From: JAUIET01 sp964352475 | Lineage (GTDB): Bacteria > Pseudomonadota > Gammaproteobacteria > Pseudomonadales > JAUIET01 | DNA length: 64,000 nucleotides | Direction of reading: 5' to 3' | Assembly (NCBI GenBank): GCA_964352475.1 | Contig: CAYGSL010000003.1 | Coordinates: forward strand, 1 to 64,000 | In this document: positions 16,783 to 26,342 of the stretch, in pieces | Layout of the letters: every line of letters starts with the position of its first letter | Numbering within the stretch: the stretch's first letter is position 1 | Translations under genes and position numbers: made by a program | The notes under the pieces: model-generated | The model's database searches: none | The model's input: the letters and a program-made list of their open reading frames with translations, nothing else | Told to the model about the DNA's origin: nothing

Positions 16783-18828
16783 TTGAGCGAGTTACGCGCT
16801 GCCATAGTGCCCGCGCGGGTGCGTTGGCTGGACAACGGCGCACCGTACAATCTGGATTTTGATGATATTTATTTCTCCCCGGAACAAGGCATTGCGGAAA
16901 GCAAGTATGTTTTCATCGGGGGTAACCGGCTGCTCCCCCGCTGGCAAGCAATTCAAGCTGAGAACAAGCTGGCAAACTTTGCAATCTGCGAATTGGGCTT
17001 TGGTAGCGGTCTGAATTTTTTACTCACAGCCCAGGCGTGGCGGGAGCACTGCCCTGAGTCACGTCTGGATTATTTCGGCGTTGAAAAACACCCCCTAAGC
17101 AAGCATGACCTGCAACAAGCGCTGCAACGGTTTCCACTATTGCAACTTGAAGCCGCGGCGCTGCTTGAGCAATATCCACCTTTATTGCAGGGCTTTCACC
17201 GGCTTCAGTTTGAAGGCGGCGTGTGCCTGAATTTACTGTTTGGTGAGGCCGCAGATTCTCTAGCTGCACTACGTCACAGTGACCGGCCAACATTGTGTGC
17301 ACCAGGCCAGGCAATTGACGCCTGGTATCTGGACGGTTTCGCACCCAGCAAAAATTCCAGTATGTGGTCAGAAAATTTGTGTCAGCTGGTCGCTTCCCTG
17401 AGCAGACCAGGCACCACTTTTTCCACGTTTACGGCAGCAGGCTACGTTCGCCGCGCTCTGCAAGACCACGGTTTTAGCGTCAGCAAGCAAGCGGGCTTCG
17501 CCAAAAAACGTGAAATGCTGACAGGACAGTTTGATCAACCCCAAGCTACTGGTCGCTATCGTCGCAACCGCTGGTTTCCCGCCGCCACCTGGTATTCCGC
17601 AGGCCCCGAAAAAACCGCTTCAGCAGCGAAGCAAACGCCAAAAAACATTGCCATTATTGGTACCGGCCTGGCCGGTTGCACAACGGCCGCTGCATTGGCA
17701 GAGAGAGGAATCAAAACCACTGTATTTGACGCACATTCCGAGATCGCCAGCGGCGCGTCTGGAAATCCGGGAGCTGCTTTGTACTGCCCTCTATCGGGGC
17801 ATAGTTCGCCGCTCTCAGATTTTTCCTTACAAGCGTATCTGTTTGCCTGTACCTATTACTCAGTTCTTTTAGGCAAAGACCGCTGCGGCCTGTTGCAGTG
17901 TGTGGATGACTCGGCTAAAGCGGCAGACCTGGCAGGCCACGTAAACGACCATGATTACCTGGAGATGCTGGACGCGTTGGCCTGCGCCAAGAAGGCAAAC
18001 CTGAATATTGGCCCGCACAGAGCAGCATTGTTCTTTCCGCACGGGCGTGCAATACACATGGGCGAGCTCTGCGAGCAGCTGCTTAGCAACTCGCAAATTG
18101 ACGTTCAACTGGGCGTCAAGGTATCCAGCATCAAATACACGGGCGACGCCTGGCAGCTGCGCAGCGAGAGCGTGAAGCAGGATTTCACAGAGTTTGACGC
18201 GGTAGTGGTTTGTTGCGGCACACTCAGCCGCCAGTTCTCGCAATTGAACCATCTGCCAACCCGTGTGATCCGGGGTCAGATGTCACTACTGCCACAAACC
18301 TCTCAAAGTGCTAAGTTACGTACAGTCGTGTGCGACGATTCCTATCTGATACCCGCCAAAGATGGTCAGCATTGGGCAGGCTCCAGCTATGTGTTGGACG
18401 ACTGGTCGGAGCAAATACGAATTGAGGAACACCTAAGCAATGCCGCCGCAGCTGCATCGCTTATCGGCGATCCTGAATTCAAAGAACACGAGGCAACCAA
18501 CGGCTGGGCGGCTTTGCGCTGCACGTCGCCCGATTACCTGCCTATTGTGGGCATGGCGCCGAAAGAAGCAGAGTTTCGGGAAGTATTCGCTGATCTGCAG
18601 CACGACAAAAACAAACCTCTAGCAGTGCACGCGCCTTACTACCCGGGTTTGTTCGTCAATGCGGCTTATGGATCAAGAGGCTTAAGTTTTGCTCCTTTGT
18701 GCGCCCAACAATTGGCAAGTCAGATCTGTGGGGAGTTATCACCTCTACCCTCTACCCTGCGTCATGCCTTGTCACCGGCCCGCTTTATTGTCCGCAATAT
18801 TGCACGTGGCCACTTCGCAGCACGATGA
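16783..18828 (+). CDS. mnmC: Bifunctional tRNA (mnm5s2U34) methyltransferase/FAD oxidoreductase MnmC
   Basis: Completes the mnm5s2U modification at the tRNA wobble uridine. The C-terminal FAD domain removes the carboxymethyl group and the N-terminal methyltransferase adds a methyl group from S-adenosylmethionine. Both domains are present. Residues 1-250 contain DFDDIYFSPEQGI, CELGFGSGLNFLLTAQAW and YLDGFAPSKNSSMW. From about residue 286, IAIIGTGLAGCTTAAALA begins the FAD-binding fold, with ASGASGNPGAALYCPLSG and a late YGSRGLSFAPLCAQQLA. The 681-residue length is normal. The start is TTG at 16783; no in-frame ATG occurs before the conserved N-terminus. Confidence 0.95.
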   Translation: MSELRAAIVPARVRWLDNGAPYNLDFDDIYFSPEQGIAESKYVFIGGNRLLPRWQAIQAENKLANFAICELGFGSGLNFLLTAQAWREHCPESRLDYFGVEKHPLSKHDLQQALQRFPLLQLEAAALLEQYPPLLQGFHRLQFEGGVCLNLLFGEAADSLAALRHSDRPTLCAPGQAIDAWYLDGFAPSKNSSMWSENLCQLVASLSRPGTTFSTFTAAGYVRRALQDHGFSVSKQAGFAKKREMLTGQFDQPQATGRYRRNRWFPAATWYSAGPEKTASAAKQTPKNIAIIGTGLAGCTTAAALAERGIKTTVFDAHSEIASGASGNPGAALYCPLSGHSSPLSDFSLQAYLFACTYYSVLLGKDRCGLLQCVDDSAKAADLAGHVNDHDYLEMLDALACAKKANLNIGPHRAALFFPHGRAIHMGELCEQLLSNSQIDVQLGVKVSSIKYTGDAWQLRSESVKQDFTEFDAVVVCCGTLSRQFSQLNHLPTRVIRGQMSLLPQTSQSAKLRTVVCDDSYLIPAKDGQHWAGSSYVLDDWSEQIRIEEHLSNAAAAASLIGDPEFKEHEATNGWAALRCTSPDYLPIVGMAPKEAEFREVFADLQHDKNKPLAVHAPYYPGLFVNAAYGSRGLSFAPLCAQQLASQICGELSPLPSTLRHALSPARFIVRNIARGHFAAR

Positions 18829-18873
18829 ATCTATGGTTAACTAGTAGCCAGTTAAGTCACAGGTGGGAGCATT

Positions 18874-19200
18874 ATGCTGATGAAAACGTCACTGGACTGG
18901 CGAGACCGAGATTTATCTTCCGAAGCCTTCCATAATTTTTATGAGCGCTTGGTACTTGATCACATTCTGACGATCGAAGCCGACAGGGCTGACGACCTCG
19001 AGTACATCGGCAATGTGGCCTGCGTAGCACTTAACCATTTACCGCCCCGCTACATTCGAAGTGATGTTGATATGACTTTGTATATGTCTCCTAAGGAATG
19101 TCAGGAAATCGAGCTGAAAGTGAGCCGAGCGGTAAAAAATGCAATCATATTCGTCAATGAGCGGCAGATTTACCGCGACGCGAGCGCCTTGCCAAGCTAA
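18874..19200 (+). CDS. ComFB-like (late competence development) protein
   Basis: Small cytosolic protein of 108 residues. The ComFB signature is clear: DDLEYIGNVACVALNHLPPR followed by YIRSDVDMTLYMSPKE (about residues 40-75). The C-terminal helix contains VSRAVKNAIIFVNER. ComFB proteins were named in Bacillus competence operons, and some cyanobacterial members are reported cyclic-di-nucleotide receptors. In proteobacteria the role is not established. It lies 45 bases after mnmC and 37 bases before the cyclotransferase gene, all on the plus strand. No competence genes are nearby. Confidence 0.85.
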   Translation: MLMKTSLDWRDRDLSSEAFHNFYERLVLDHILTIEADRADDLEYIGNVACVALNHLPPRYIRSDVDMTLYMSPKECQEIELKVSRAVKNAIIFVNERQIYRDASALPS

Positions 19201-19237
19201 GCTCTAGTTACCCTCAACGCAAAGTTACCTCTTATCC

Positions 19238-20023
19238 TTGTTGCGTTTTTTCGCCTCAATTACTCTATTCCTAACCGCGTGTGCGGCCGTTCAGCTCGAG
19301 CAAGCCACACACGCAAAGCCTGGCGACGTTGAACAGCTATCTTTTGAATTGATCGCAACGATGACACACAGGCAGAGTGCATTCACCCAAGGTCTAGTGC
19401 TTGGCAACAACAATACTTTGTTTGAAAGCAGCGGCAACTACGGCGAGTCCCACCTGGTGCGGCTGGAACCAAATTCAGGTCATCGCGTTGCCGCTCGCAC
19501 GGATTTACCCAAACGCCTGTTTGCTGAAGGCTTGGCATTGCACAATGGAAAACTGTACCTGTTGAGCTGGAAAGCGGGTTTGTGCCTGGTATACGATCCA
19601 GACAGTTTGCAAAAACTGCACAGTCTGGAATACCGGGGCCAGGGCTGGGGGCTGACCAGCAATAGCCGTGAACTAATTATGAGTAACGGCAGTCACCAAC
19701 TCACGTTCAGAGACCCGACTACGTTTGATGCAAGCCGAACATTGAATATCAGCCTCAATGGCAGGCCGTTAAGCAGATTGAACGAGCTTGAATGGGTAGA
19801 TGGTTTGATTTACGCAAACGTTTGGTATGACGACAGCATTGTAGTCATTGATCCAAACACAGGTCATGTAGTTGCACAACTTGACCTGTCAGCGCTACGC
19901 ACTTATGAGCACAAATCAGCCGATACCCTTAATGGAATTGCGTACAAACCCGGCACCGATACTTTTCTTGTCACCGGCAAGTACTGGTCACAGATTTATG
20001 AGATAAAATTAATACGGAAGTAG
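19238..20023 (+). CDS. Glutaminyl-peptide cyclotransferase (plant/bacterial beta-propeller type)
   Basis: Beta-propeller cyclotransferase that forms N-terminal pyroglutamate on peptides or proteins. The N-terminus is a lipoprotein signal (FFASITLFLTAC), so it is probably membrane-anchored in the periplasm. Family motifs run through the protein: HRQSAFTQGLVL, LFESSGNYGESHLV, FAEGLALHNGKLYLLSWK, LNELEWVDGLIYANVWYDD and LNGIAYKPGTDTFLVTGKYW. The length (261) matches the family. The start is TTG at 19238, chosen because it directly precedes the signal sequence and no ATG is available. Confidence 0.88.
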   Translation: MLRFFASITLFLTACAAVQLEQATHAKPGDVEQLSFELIATMTHRQSAFTQGLVLGNNNTLFESSGNYGESHLVRLEPNSGHRVAARTDLPKRLFAEGLALHNGKLYLLSWKAGLCLVYDPDSLQKLHSLEYRGQGWGLTSNSRELIMSNGSHQLTFRDPTTFDASRTLNISLNGRPLSRLNELEWVDGLIYANVWYDDSIVVIDPNTGHVVAQLDLSALRTYEHKSADTLNGIAYKPGTDTFLVTGKYWSQIYEIKLIRK

Positions 20024-20071
20024 TCGCACCTTGGCACTCACTCACAAGTACTCACAACACTGATAGGTTTT

Positions 20072-22996
20072 ATGAACGCACATCAAGCTTTTGAACATCT
20101 CCGCAGCCAGCAAATCCCAGCACTGAACCTCACGCTGGAAGAATACGAGCACAGTAAGACCGGCGCCAAGCACTATCATCTAGCCGCCGACAATTCTGAA
20201 AATGTGTTTATGGTAGCGGTTAGAACTGTGCCGGAAGATTCAACCGGGGTTGCTCACATACTCGAGCATACGGCCTTATGCGGCAGCGAAAAATACCCGG
20301 TGCGCGACCCGTTCTTTATGATGATTCGCCGCTCACTCAATACCTTTATGAATGCCTTCACCAGCAGCGACTGGACGGCCTACCCTTTTGCCAGCCAAAA
20401 CCGAAAAGACTTTGATAATCTGCTGCAGGTGTACCTGGACGCAGTGTTCTTTTCACGGCTGGACGAACTGGATTTTGCACAAGAAGGCCATCGAGTGGAG
20501 TTTGAGCAAGCCGATAACCCGGACAGTGATCTGGTTTATAAAGGTGTTGTATTCAATGAAATGAAAGGAGCAATGAGTTCAATCAGTAGCCAACTGTGGC
20601 AAACGCTGAGCAAGTATTTGTTCCCTACTACTACTTACCACTACAACAGTGGCGGCGACCCGGAAGACATTCCAGACCTGAGTTATGAGGACCTGGTGTC
20701 GTTCTACAAAACACATTACCACCCTAGCAACGCCATGTTTCTGACCTACGGAGATATCTCCGCGGAAGAACATCAGCAAAAATTTGAGTCGCTGGCCTTA
20801 AAGCGCTTCGATCGCCTGAATAAGGAAATTGCAGTGGCTGATGAACAACGCTTTCAGGAACCGCAACGAGTAGTAGAACACTACCCCAGTGATGACGCCG
20901 ACATTGAAAACAAGAGCCATATGATCATGGCGTGGTTGCTGGGTAACAGCACCAATCTGCAAGATCTTTTGGAAGCACAGTTATTAGCGAATGTGTTGCT
21001 GGATAACTCGTCATCGCCATTGCTGCAATTGCTTGAAACCACCGAGCTGGGCAGCGCTCCCAGCCCATTGTGTGGCATGGAAGACTCGAATCGCGAACTG
21101 GTGTTTTGCTGCGGTATCGAGGGTGCGGCTACGGATGCAGCGAACGATTTCGAAGCATTGATTCTGGATAAGCTGCAGACCATAGCCGAACACGGTATTG
21201 AGCACGATCGCCTCGAATCTGTGCTTCACCAACTAGAGTTTCATCAGCGCGAAATTGGCGGAGACGGTTATCCCTATGGACTTCAGATTATTATGGCCGC
21301 GCTGGGGCCCGCCACGCACCGCGGAGATCCTGCCGCCGCTCTAGACATAGAACCTGTGTTAGAGCAGTTGCGCGAACAGATTGCCGACCCGGATTACATC
21401 AAGCAGTTAACGCGCAAACTGCTGCTGGAGAACAATCACAGACTCACTCTGGTGATGCACCCTGATCCAGAGCTTTCAAAGTTGCGCAACGACAGCGAAG
21501 TTGCTCGCCTGGCTGAAATGAAAGCGAAAATGTCTGATGAAGATCGTAAGGCCGTCATTGAACTTGCCAGCCAGTTGCAGGCCAGGCAGGAGCGAGTAGA
21601 CGACGCAGACATTCTGCCAAAGGTGGAGTTAAGTGACGTTCCGGCCGGTATTCAGGTACATCCTTCATCAGAGTCTGTTGTTGCTGAAGGTTTAATGCCG
21701 CTAACATTTTTCCCGCAGGGTACCAATGGCATTGTTTATCAGCAATTGATTGTACCCATGCCGGCCTTCTCTGCAGCGCAACTGCAGCTGCTGCCTTTGT
21801 TCACGAACTTTATGTGTGAGCTGGGCGTGGGTGATATGGATTACCTGCAAACACAAGCATTGCAAGCCGCGCATTGCGGCAGCCTTGGCGCCTATTCTTC
21901 GGTTAGGCCGATACCAGACAATGAGCAAGAGCAGCGGGCATTTATTGTGTTGTCGGGTAAAGCCCTGAGCAGGAAAAGCAAAGAGCTTAGCGAAATAATG
22001 ATGAGCACGTTTAAAGATGTGCGATTTGATGAAGCCGGCAGACTACGAGAACTAATTGCTCAGATGAGCGCAAGGCGTGAGCAGAGCATCACAGGAAACG
22101 GTCATTCATTGGCAATGAGTGCAGCCTGCAGTGGTATGAGCCCGGTTGCAAGAATCTCCTACCTCAGCTCCGGGCTGCACGGTATTCGTTGGCTCAAAGA
22201 CCTTAACAAAGATTGCGATGTAGAAGCCTTGCAAGCAGAGCTGTTGGCCATGCACAAGATGCTATTGGCCCAGAGCAGACAATTGCTGTTAGTTGCTGAG
22301 CAGGACCAACAGGCACGCATGGTATCCGCTTTGGATGCCTCCCTGGCGACGTTACCAGTAATGGGCGAGCAGAATTCAAGCTTGCAACTAAGCCGGGTTA
22401 GAGAACAACAACTACTGGCATGGCAGACCAACACTCAGGTGAATTTCTGTGCAAAAGCGTACCCAACCGTATCAACTGACCATGAAGACGCTGCCGCATT
22501 GACAGTATTGGGTGGCTTTCTCCGCAATGGTTATTTGCATAGAGCAATACGCGAACAAGGCGGTGCCTATGGTGGAGGCGCCAGCCACGATTCCGCAAAC
22601 GCAAATTTCCGATTCTACAGCTACCGCGATCCAAGACTGACCGAAACCATGTCCGATTTCGATCAATCAATTCAGTGGCTTTTGAATACCAAACATGATT
22701 GGCAGTCTGTAGAAGAGGCCATTCTTGGCGTTGTGTCATCACTGGACAAACCGGGCTCACCCGCTGGTGAAGCCAAGCAGCAATTTCACAGCAGTTTGTC
22801 TGGACGAACACCAGAACAGCGAGAACAATTTCGCAGCCGCGTTCTGAACGTCAGTGCAGATGATTTAAAGCGCGTGGGTGAACAGTGGTTGAGTGATAAA
22901 AACGCCGCTAGTATTGCTGTAGTTAGCAATGCAGAAACTCTGACGGAGCAAAAATCCTGGCTGGAAGATAGCGGTTTGTGCAAAGAGGTGCTCTAA
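20072..22996 (+). CDS. M16C-family zinc metallopeptidase (PreP-like)
   Basis: Large insulinase-family peptidase of 974 residues, made of two M16 halves. The inverted zinc motif HILEH (His63, Glu66, His67) lies in AHILEHTALCGSEKY. The distal glutamate is in VVFNEMKGAMSS near residue 168. The M16C-associated region spans the middle, and the second half ends with REQGGAYGGGASHDSANANF. Homologues in mitochondria and chloroplasts degrade presequences; bacterial ones degrade short peptides. There is no signal peptide, so a cytosolic location is likely. It stands 48 bases after the cyclotransferase gene and converges on the cytochrome gene. Confidence 0.93.
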   Translation: MNAHQAFEHLRSQQIPALNLTLEEYEHSKTGAKHYHLAADNSENVFMVAVRTVPEDSTGVAHILEHTALCGSEKYPVRDPFFMMIRRSLNTFMNAFTSSDWTAYPFASQNRKDFDNLLQVYLDAVFFSRLDELDFAQEGHRVEFEQADNPDSDLVYKGVVFNEMKGAMSSISSQLWQTLSKYLFPTTTYHYNSGGDPEDIPDLSYEDLVSFYKTHYHPSNAMFLTYGDISAEEHQQKFESLALKRFDRLNKEIAVADEQRFQEPQRVVEHYPSDDADIENKSHMIMAWLLGNSTNLQDLLEAQLLANVLLDNSSSPLLQLLETTELGSAPSPLCGMEDSNRELVFCCGIEGAATDAANDFEALILDKLQTIAEHGIEHDRLESVLHQLEFHQREIGGDGYPYGLQIIMAALGPATHRGDPAAALDIEPVLEQLREQIADPDYIKQLTRKLLLENNHRLTLVMHPDPELSKLRNDSEVARLAEMKAKMSDEDRKAVIELASQLQARQERVDDADILPKVELSDVPAGIQVHPSSESVVAEGLMPLTFFPQGTNGIVYQQLIVPMPAFSAAQLQLLPLFTNFMCELGVGDMDYLQTQALQAAHCGSLGAYSSVRPIPDNEQEQRAFIVLSGKALSRKSKELSEIMMSTFKDVRFDEAGRLRELIAQMSARREQSITGNGHSLAMSAACSGMSPVARISYLSSGLHGIRWLKDLNKDCDVEALQAELLAMHKMLLAQSRQLLLVAEQDQQARMVSALDASLATLPVMGEQNSSLQLSRVREQQLLAWQTNTQVNFCAKAYPTVSTDHEDAAALTVLGGFLRNGYLHRAIREQGGAYGGGASHDSANANFRFYSYRDPRLTETMSDFDQSIQWLLNTKHDWQSVEEAILGVVSSLDKPGSPAGEAKQQFHSSLSGRTPEQREQFRSRVLNVSADDLKRVGEQWLSDKNAASIAVVSNAETLTEQKSWLEDSGLCKEVL

Positions 22997-23016
22997 GCTC
23001 GCAATCTCTGATCGCA

Positions 23017-23043
23017 GAGGCGCCTCAAGTTTACCGGCGCCTC
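23017..23043. terminator. Convergent hairpin between M16C and cytochrome genes
   Basis: GAGGCGCC (23017-23024) pairs with GGCGCCTC (23036-23043) around an 11-base loop. A short T-rich stretch (TTCCTTTT) follows on the plus strand. It sits between two convergent stops and overlaps the last bases of the minus-strand gene. Confidence 0.55.
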
Positions 23044-25849
23044 ACTTCCTTTTAAGTTCGATTTCGTCTTTGCCACGCTGAAGCAAAATCACCATTTCAC
23101 CTGGGCTGCGCTCTTCGAAAGTAAAGCTAAAATCCATTTCCTGCACCGAGAATACCCCATTGGAATCCGGCTTGAGCTTGGAACTTCCTTGCGGTGAATC
23201 AAGCACAATATGATCTGGGCCGGCAATCACGTCGAAGCTGATTGGCATGAATGGAACCTTGTATGTGCCTTCGTATTTAGAGAACGGCGAATGTACTTTT
23301 ACTTTTTCCAGCTCTGCGACTGTCCATGGTGTGGCTCTATCGGCTGCTGCCGCACGAACGGCGGCCACCTGTTCAGCGCTAATTGCGCCGGCCGCATTAC
23401 CCCATTGTCGCCGGATATAGGTAAGTAGACCTGCTGTTGCCGAATCATCAAAGGATGCCAGATGTCCATGACCAGGCATCGTCATGTTCCATTCTTCACC
23501 GTGCACTGTGATTGGTCCGCTCACTCCTTGCAAGATTATGCGGATGAGCCACTCTGGAGGTCCATTAACCCAATCCGATTCGGCCAATGGCGGCGCTAAT
23601 CCTGCCCGGCCCTGACCAGAATCACCATGGCAAGCAGCACATGATGGGTACAGCGTTTTACCTTTTTCCACTAACAGATTTTGTGATTCGGTCAATGGCT
23701 CAAGACCCGCGACATAGTCATCGCCCGGCCATGTAAACGCTACTCGGGCTTTGTAGAGCGCATCTTTGATTTCATCATTGCTACTGTTTTCCAGATCCAA
23801 TAACTGCGGAGCTTGTGAGAATTTGACAGGCACAAAGTTCTCAGCTTTCGCCGCTTCGCTCAAACCGGTCAGCCAGGCAATTGCTTGCCATGGTGCAGCC
23901 GTTGTTGAGTTGTTGGCCAGCCACTGAAAATACTGCGATATTTCCTCGGTCGGTGCTTCGCCACTGATGTCTCCTCGCGCGTCAAGATAGCCCATCATAC
24001 TCAGCGTGGTGTGAACAAGCTGCGCACCCTCACCGTCACCAAGTGAGCTGGCAAGCCAGGCTTGCATCTCATTCGCCGCACCTTGTTGCAAACCGGCAGC
24101 GTACACCCGACGAAAAAACGCATTGTCTACATGCTTGGCCACGAGCTCTCTAACAAACGCCCTACTTGCTTGATCAGGCACTAATGTGGCCAACAGATGT
24201 AACTCATCAAGAACTGATAGCGAATTGTTGCCTGCCCAGTTTCGTAAGCTGGCGGCATCTACAAGTGGCACAGCCATTTGCAACGCGGCAATACGAGCCG
24301 CGCCCGGCGAATTCAGGGCCGCGTGAACGTCGTTTGCTGATAGCGTAGCAGTTCTACGCTTCAGCCATAAAACATCGGCTTTGGCGTGCTTGGGCACAGA
24401 CTCAACACTAAGCGCCTCAACGGCCGGGCGATGTTCTTCTTTGTCTAACAATCGGGACGCGGTTTCGCGCGGCCACACATCAACGTGCTGCACCGCATTG
24501 ATCAATGCAGACGTAGAATCCAGCGAGAACGGCGCGGCCGGAGCAGCATCAGCCGCACTCAAACGATATATTCGACCCATTCCGATTGGCTCAACCAGAC
24601 CTCGTTGCTCTGCTTGGGCGCGCAGTTCTTCGCTTAGAAATTGCCTGTGCTGAATAATACCTCGGTACATATCTATTACGTACAATGCACCATCCGGGCC
24701 CAGCCGCACATCAACTGGCCGAAAACGTTCATCGGTAGACGCCAAAAAAGAGCGTTCACCCCACTCTTTGTCAGCGTAGTTCACAGACTGTGCGCTTAAC
24801 TGAACACCATTTTGTTTAAGGGCAAGCTGGACAATCAGATTCCCGGCTGCTTCTGGGACAAACACGTGGCCTTGCACAGACTCAGGAAGCTGCGAGCCCG
24901 AATAGTATTGCAAGCCGCTTGCAGCGGTTGCCATATTCAGTCGATTGTCATCGCGCAGTACGCCTTCTGTGTACGCACGATTAACGCCAGGGTTGATGCG
25001 TATCGAGTGCACCTGTTGATCTGCGCTGAGCAATTCGCCCAAGCCAACTCCGGCATCCGGGCCCAGGCCGTGATACGGCGAACGCAATAAGTAATGGGCT
25101 GGAAACAGATCACCCAGCAGCAGCGTTGAATTGGTGTTGTACAGCAGCCTGCCTATCGGGTCTGAACTAAGCCCCCACTGGCCACGAAATGCCGTTGTGT
25201 TGGTTTCCAGTTCGCCATTGATGACCCGACGCTTAATATCACTCTTGGCGCTGTACATCCATCCGTTTGCCGCTCGCAGCAAGCGATTTTCATCGTGCTC
25301 TACGTCGTCAGGGTTGCCATTGCCATAATCACCCAGTCGGCGCTTGGCCTCGCACAGATTTTCGCTATTGGGCATTTCGCACAACCAGAGATTGGGTGGC
25401 TCTGCTATAACAACCCCTTCGTTGACGATGGCAATTGCTCTGGGATTGACCAGGCCATCCAGAAACAGCTCGCTACGGTCCATCGTCCCATCATTGTCGG
25501 TATCGCTGAGGCGTACTACTCGCCCAAACGGCCCGGTTTCATCTTTACCGTAGCTGTCACGCATAAACCCGCGCATTTCAACCACATACAGACGGCCATA
25601 TTCATCCCACTCCATGGCCACCGGGTCACCAATCAACGGCTCGGAGGCAACAATCTCTATATTGATGCCCGGTGCTGTTCGAAATGCACTCAATGCCTGG
25701 TCAACGCTCAGAGGCGTTGCATCGGGAATGTCCATAGACTGGTAGCGCTGTTCCCAGCTGGGTGCTTCACTTACAGGAGAACAGCGGCTGGTGCACGCCG
25801 CGAGTAGTATCGAAAGAATGGAAAGCAGGAAAAGATTGCGACGTGCCAT
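23042..25849 (-). CDS. PVC-type membrane-bound dehydrogenase with cytochrome c domain, lipoprotein
   Basis: Predicted periplasmic lipoprotein of about 935 residues (signal LFLLSILSILLAAC). The N-terminal half is a beta-propeller dehydrogenase-like domain: VAMEWDEYGRLYVVEMRGF, LSDTDNDGTMDRSELFLDGL, RLGPDGALYVIDMYRG and LVEPIGMGRIYRL. A helical HEAT-like region follows (about 420-640). A c-type cytochrome domain has the heme motif CAACH near residue 735. A short beta-rich domain closes the protein. This architecture is common in Planctomycetes-Verrucomicrobia-Chlamydiae bacteria and occurs elsewhere; substrates are mostly sugars or unknown. ATG 25849 is chosen because it directly precedes the lipoprotein signal. 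It is divergent from the PPOX gene. Confidence 0.88.
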   Translation of the reverse strand: MARRNLFLLSILSILLAACTSRCSPVSEAPSWEQRYQSMDIPDATPLSVDQALSAFRTAPGINIEIVASEPLIGDPVAMEWDEYGRLYVVEMRGFMRDSYGKDETGPFGRVVRLSDTDNDGTMDRSELFLDGLVNPRAIAIVNEGVVIAEPPNLWLCEMPNSENLCEAKRRLGDYGNGNPDDVEHDENRLLRAANGWMYSAKSDIKRRVINGELETNTTAFRGQWGLSSDPIGRLLYNTNSTLLLGDLFPAHYLLRSPYHGLGPDAGVGLGELLSADQQVHSIRINPGVNRAYTEGVLRDDNRLNMATAASGLQYYSGSQLPESVQGHVFVPEAAGNLIVQLALKQNGVQLSAQSVNYADKEWGERSFLASTDERFRPVDVRLGPDGALYVIDMYRGIIQHRQFLSEELRAQAEQRGLVEPIGMGRIYRLSAADAAPAAPFSLDSTSALINAVQHVDVWPRETASRLLDKEEHRPAVEALSVESVPKHAKADVLWLKRRTATLSANDVHAALNSPGAARIAALQMAVPLVDAASLRNWAGNNSLSVLDELHLLATLVPDQASRAFVRELVAKHVDNAFFRRVYAAGLQQGAANEMQAWLASSLGDGEGAQLVHTTLSMMGYLDARGDISGEAPTEEISQYFQWLANNSTTAAPWQAIAWLTGLSEAAKAENFVPVKFSQAPQLLDLENSSNDEIKDALYKARVAFTWPGDDYVAGLEPLTESQNLLVEKGKTLYPSCAACHGDSGQGRAGLAPPLAESDWVNGPPEWLIRIILQGVSGPITVHGEEWNMTMPGHGHLASFDDSATAGLLTYIRRQWGNAAGAISAEQVAAVRAAAADRATPWTVAELEKVKVHSPFSKYEGTYKVPFMPISFDVIAGPDHIVLDSPQGSSKLKPDSNGVFSVQEMDFSFTFEERSPGEMVILLQRGKDEIELKRK

Positions 25850-25932
25850 GAACAAAACAACTCTTGCGTGTAAAATAGCGGGTGGCCAAGGCAGTTCACT
25901 GGCTATCGACACACCTTACTGGTATATCGCCC

Positions 25933-26322
25933 ATGTTAAGCCAAGAATTGCTCAGCGCAAAATACATCAGCTTTGCCACCCAGAAACGCGATGGCAGCAT
26001 GGTTGCCACTCCAGTGTGGGCTGGCAATGAAGAAAATAGTCTGTTCGTGTTTTCTGAAGCCGATGCGGGAAAAGTCAAACGGCTTCGAAATTTCAAGCGC
26101 GCCACAGTGGCGCCATGCACTGCAACTGGGCGAGTCACTGGGAATACCTACGACTGCGAAGCGTGCCTCTTGACTTCTGACGCTGACGTAGCGCGAGCCT
26201 ATGAAGCGCTTAACAAGAAGTACGGCTTCCTCATGCGCATGACCGACTTTTTCTCCAAGCTAACAGGGCGTTACGATAATCGTGCCTTGATTCAGATTGA
26301 TGTTGGCGAACAAACCAGCTAA
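25933..26322 (+). CDS. PPOX-class (pyridoxamine 5'-phosphate oxidase-like) flavin/F420-binding protein
   Basis: Small split-barrel protein of about 129 residues. Typical features are AKYISFATQKRDGSMVATPVW at the N-terminus, LFVFSEADAGKVKRLRNF and RATVAPCTATGR. These match the PPOX-class F420-dependent oxidoreductase family of 120-150 residues. The cofactor (FMN, F420 or heme) cannot be told from sequence. ATG 25933 begins the conserved region; a longer GTG frame from 25882 would add unconserved residues. It is followed 20 bases later by the antiporter gene. Confidence 0.82.
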   Translation: MLSQELLSAKYISFATQKRDGSMVATPVWAGNEENSLFVFSEADAGKVKRLRNFKRATVAPCTATGRVTGNTYDCEACLLTSDADVARAYEALNKKYGFLMRMTDFFSKLTGRYDNRALIQIDVGEQTS

Positions 26323-26342
26323 TGCCGAAGAGGTTTCACTGA

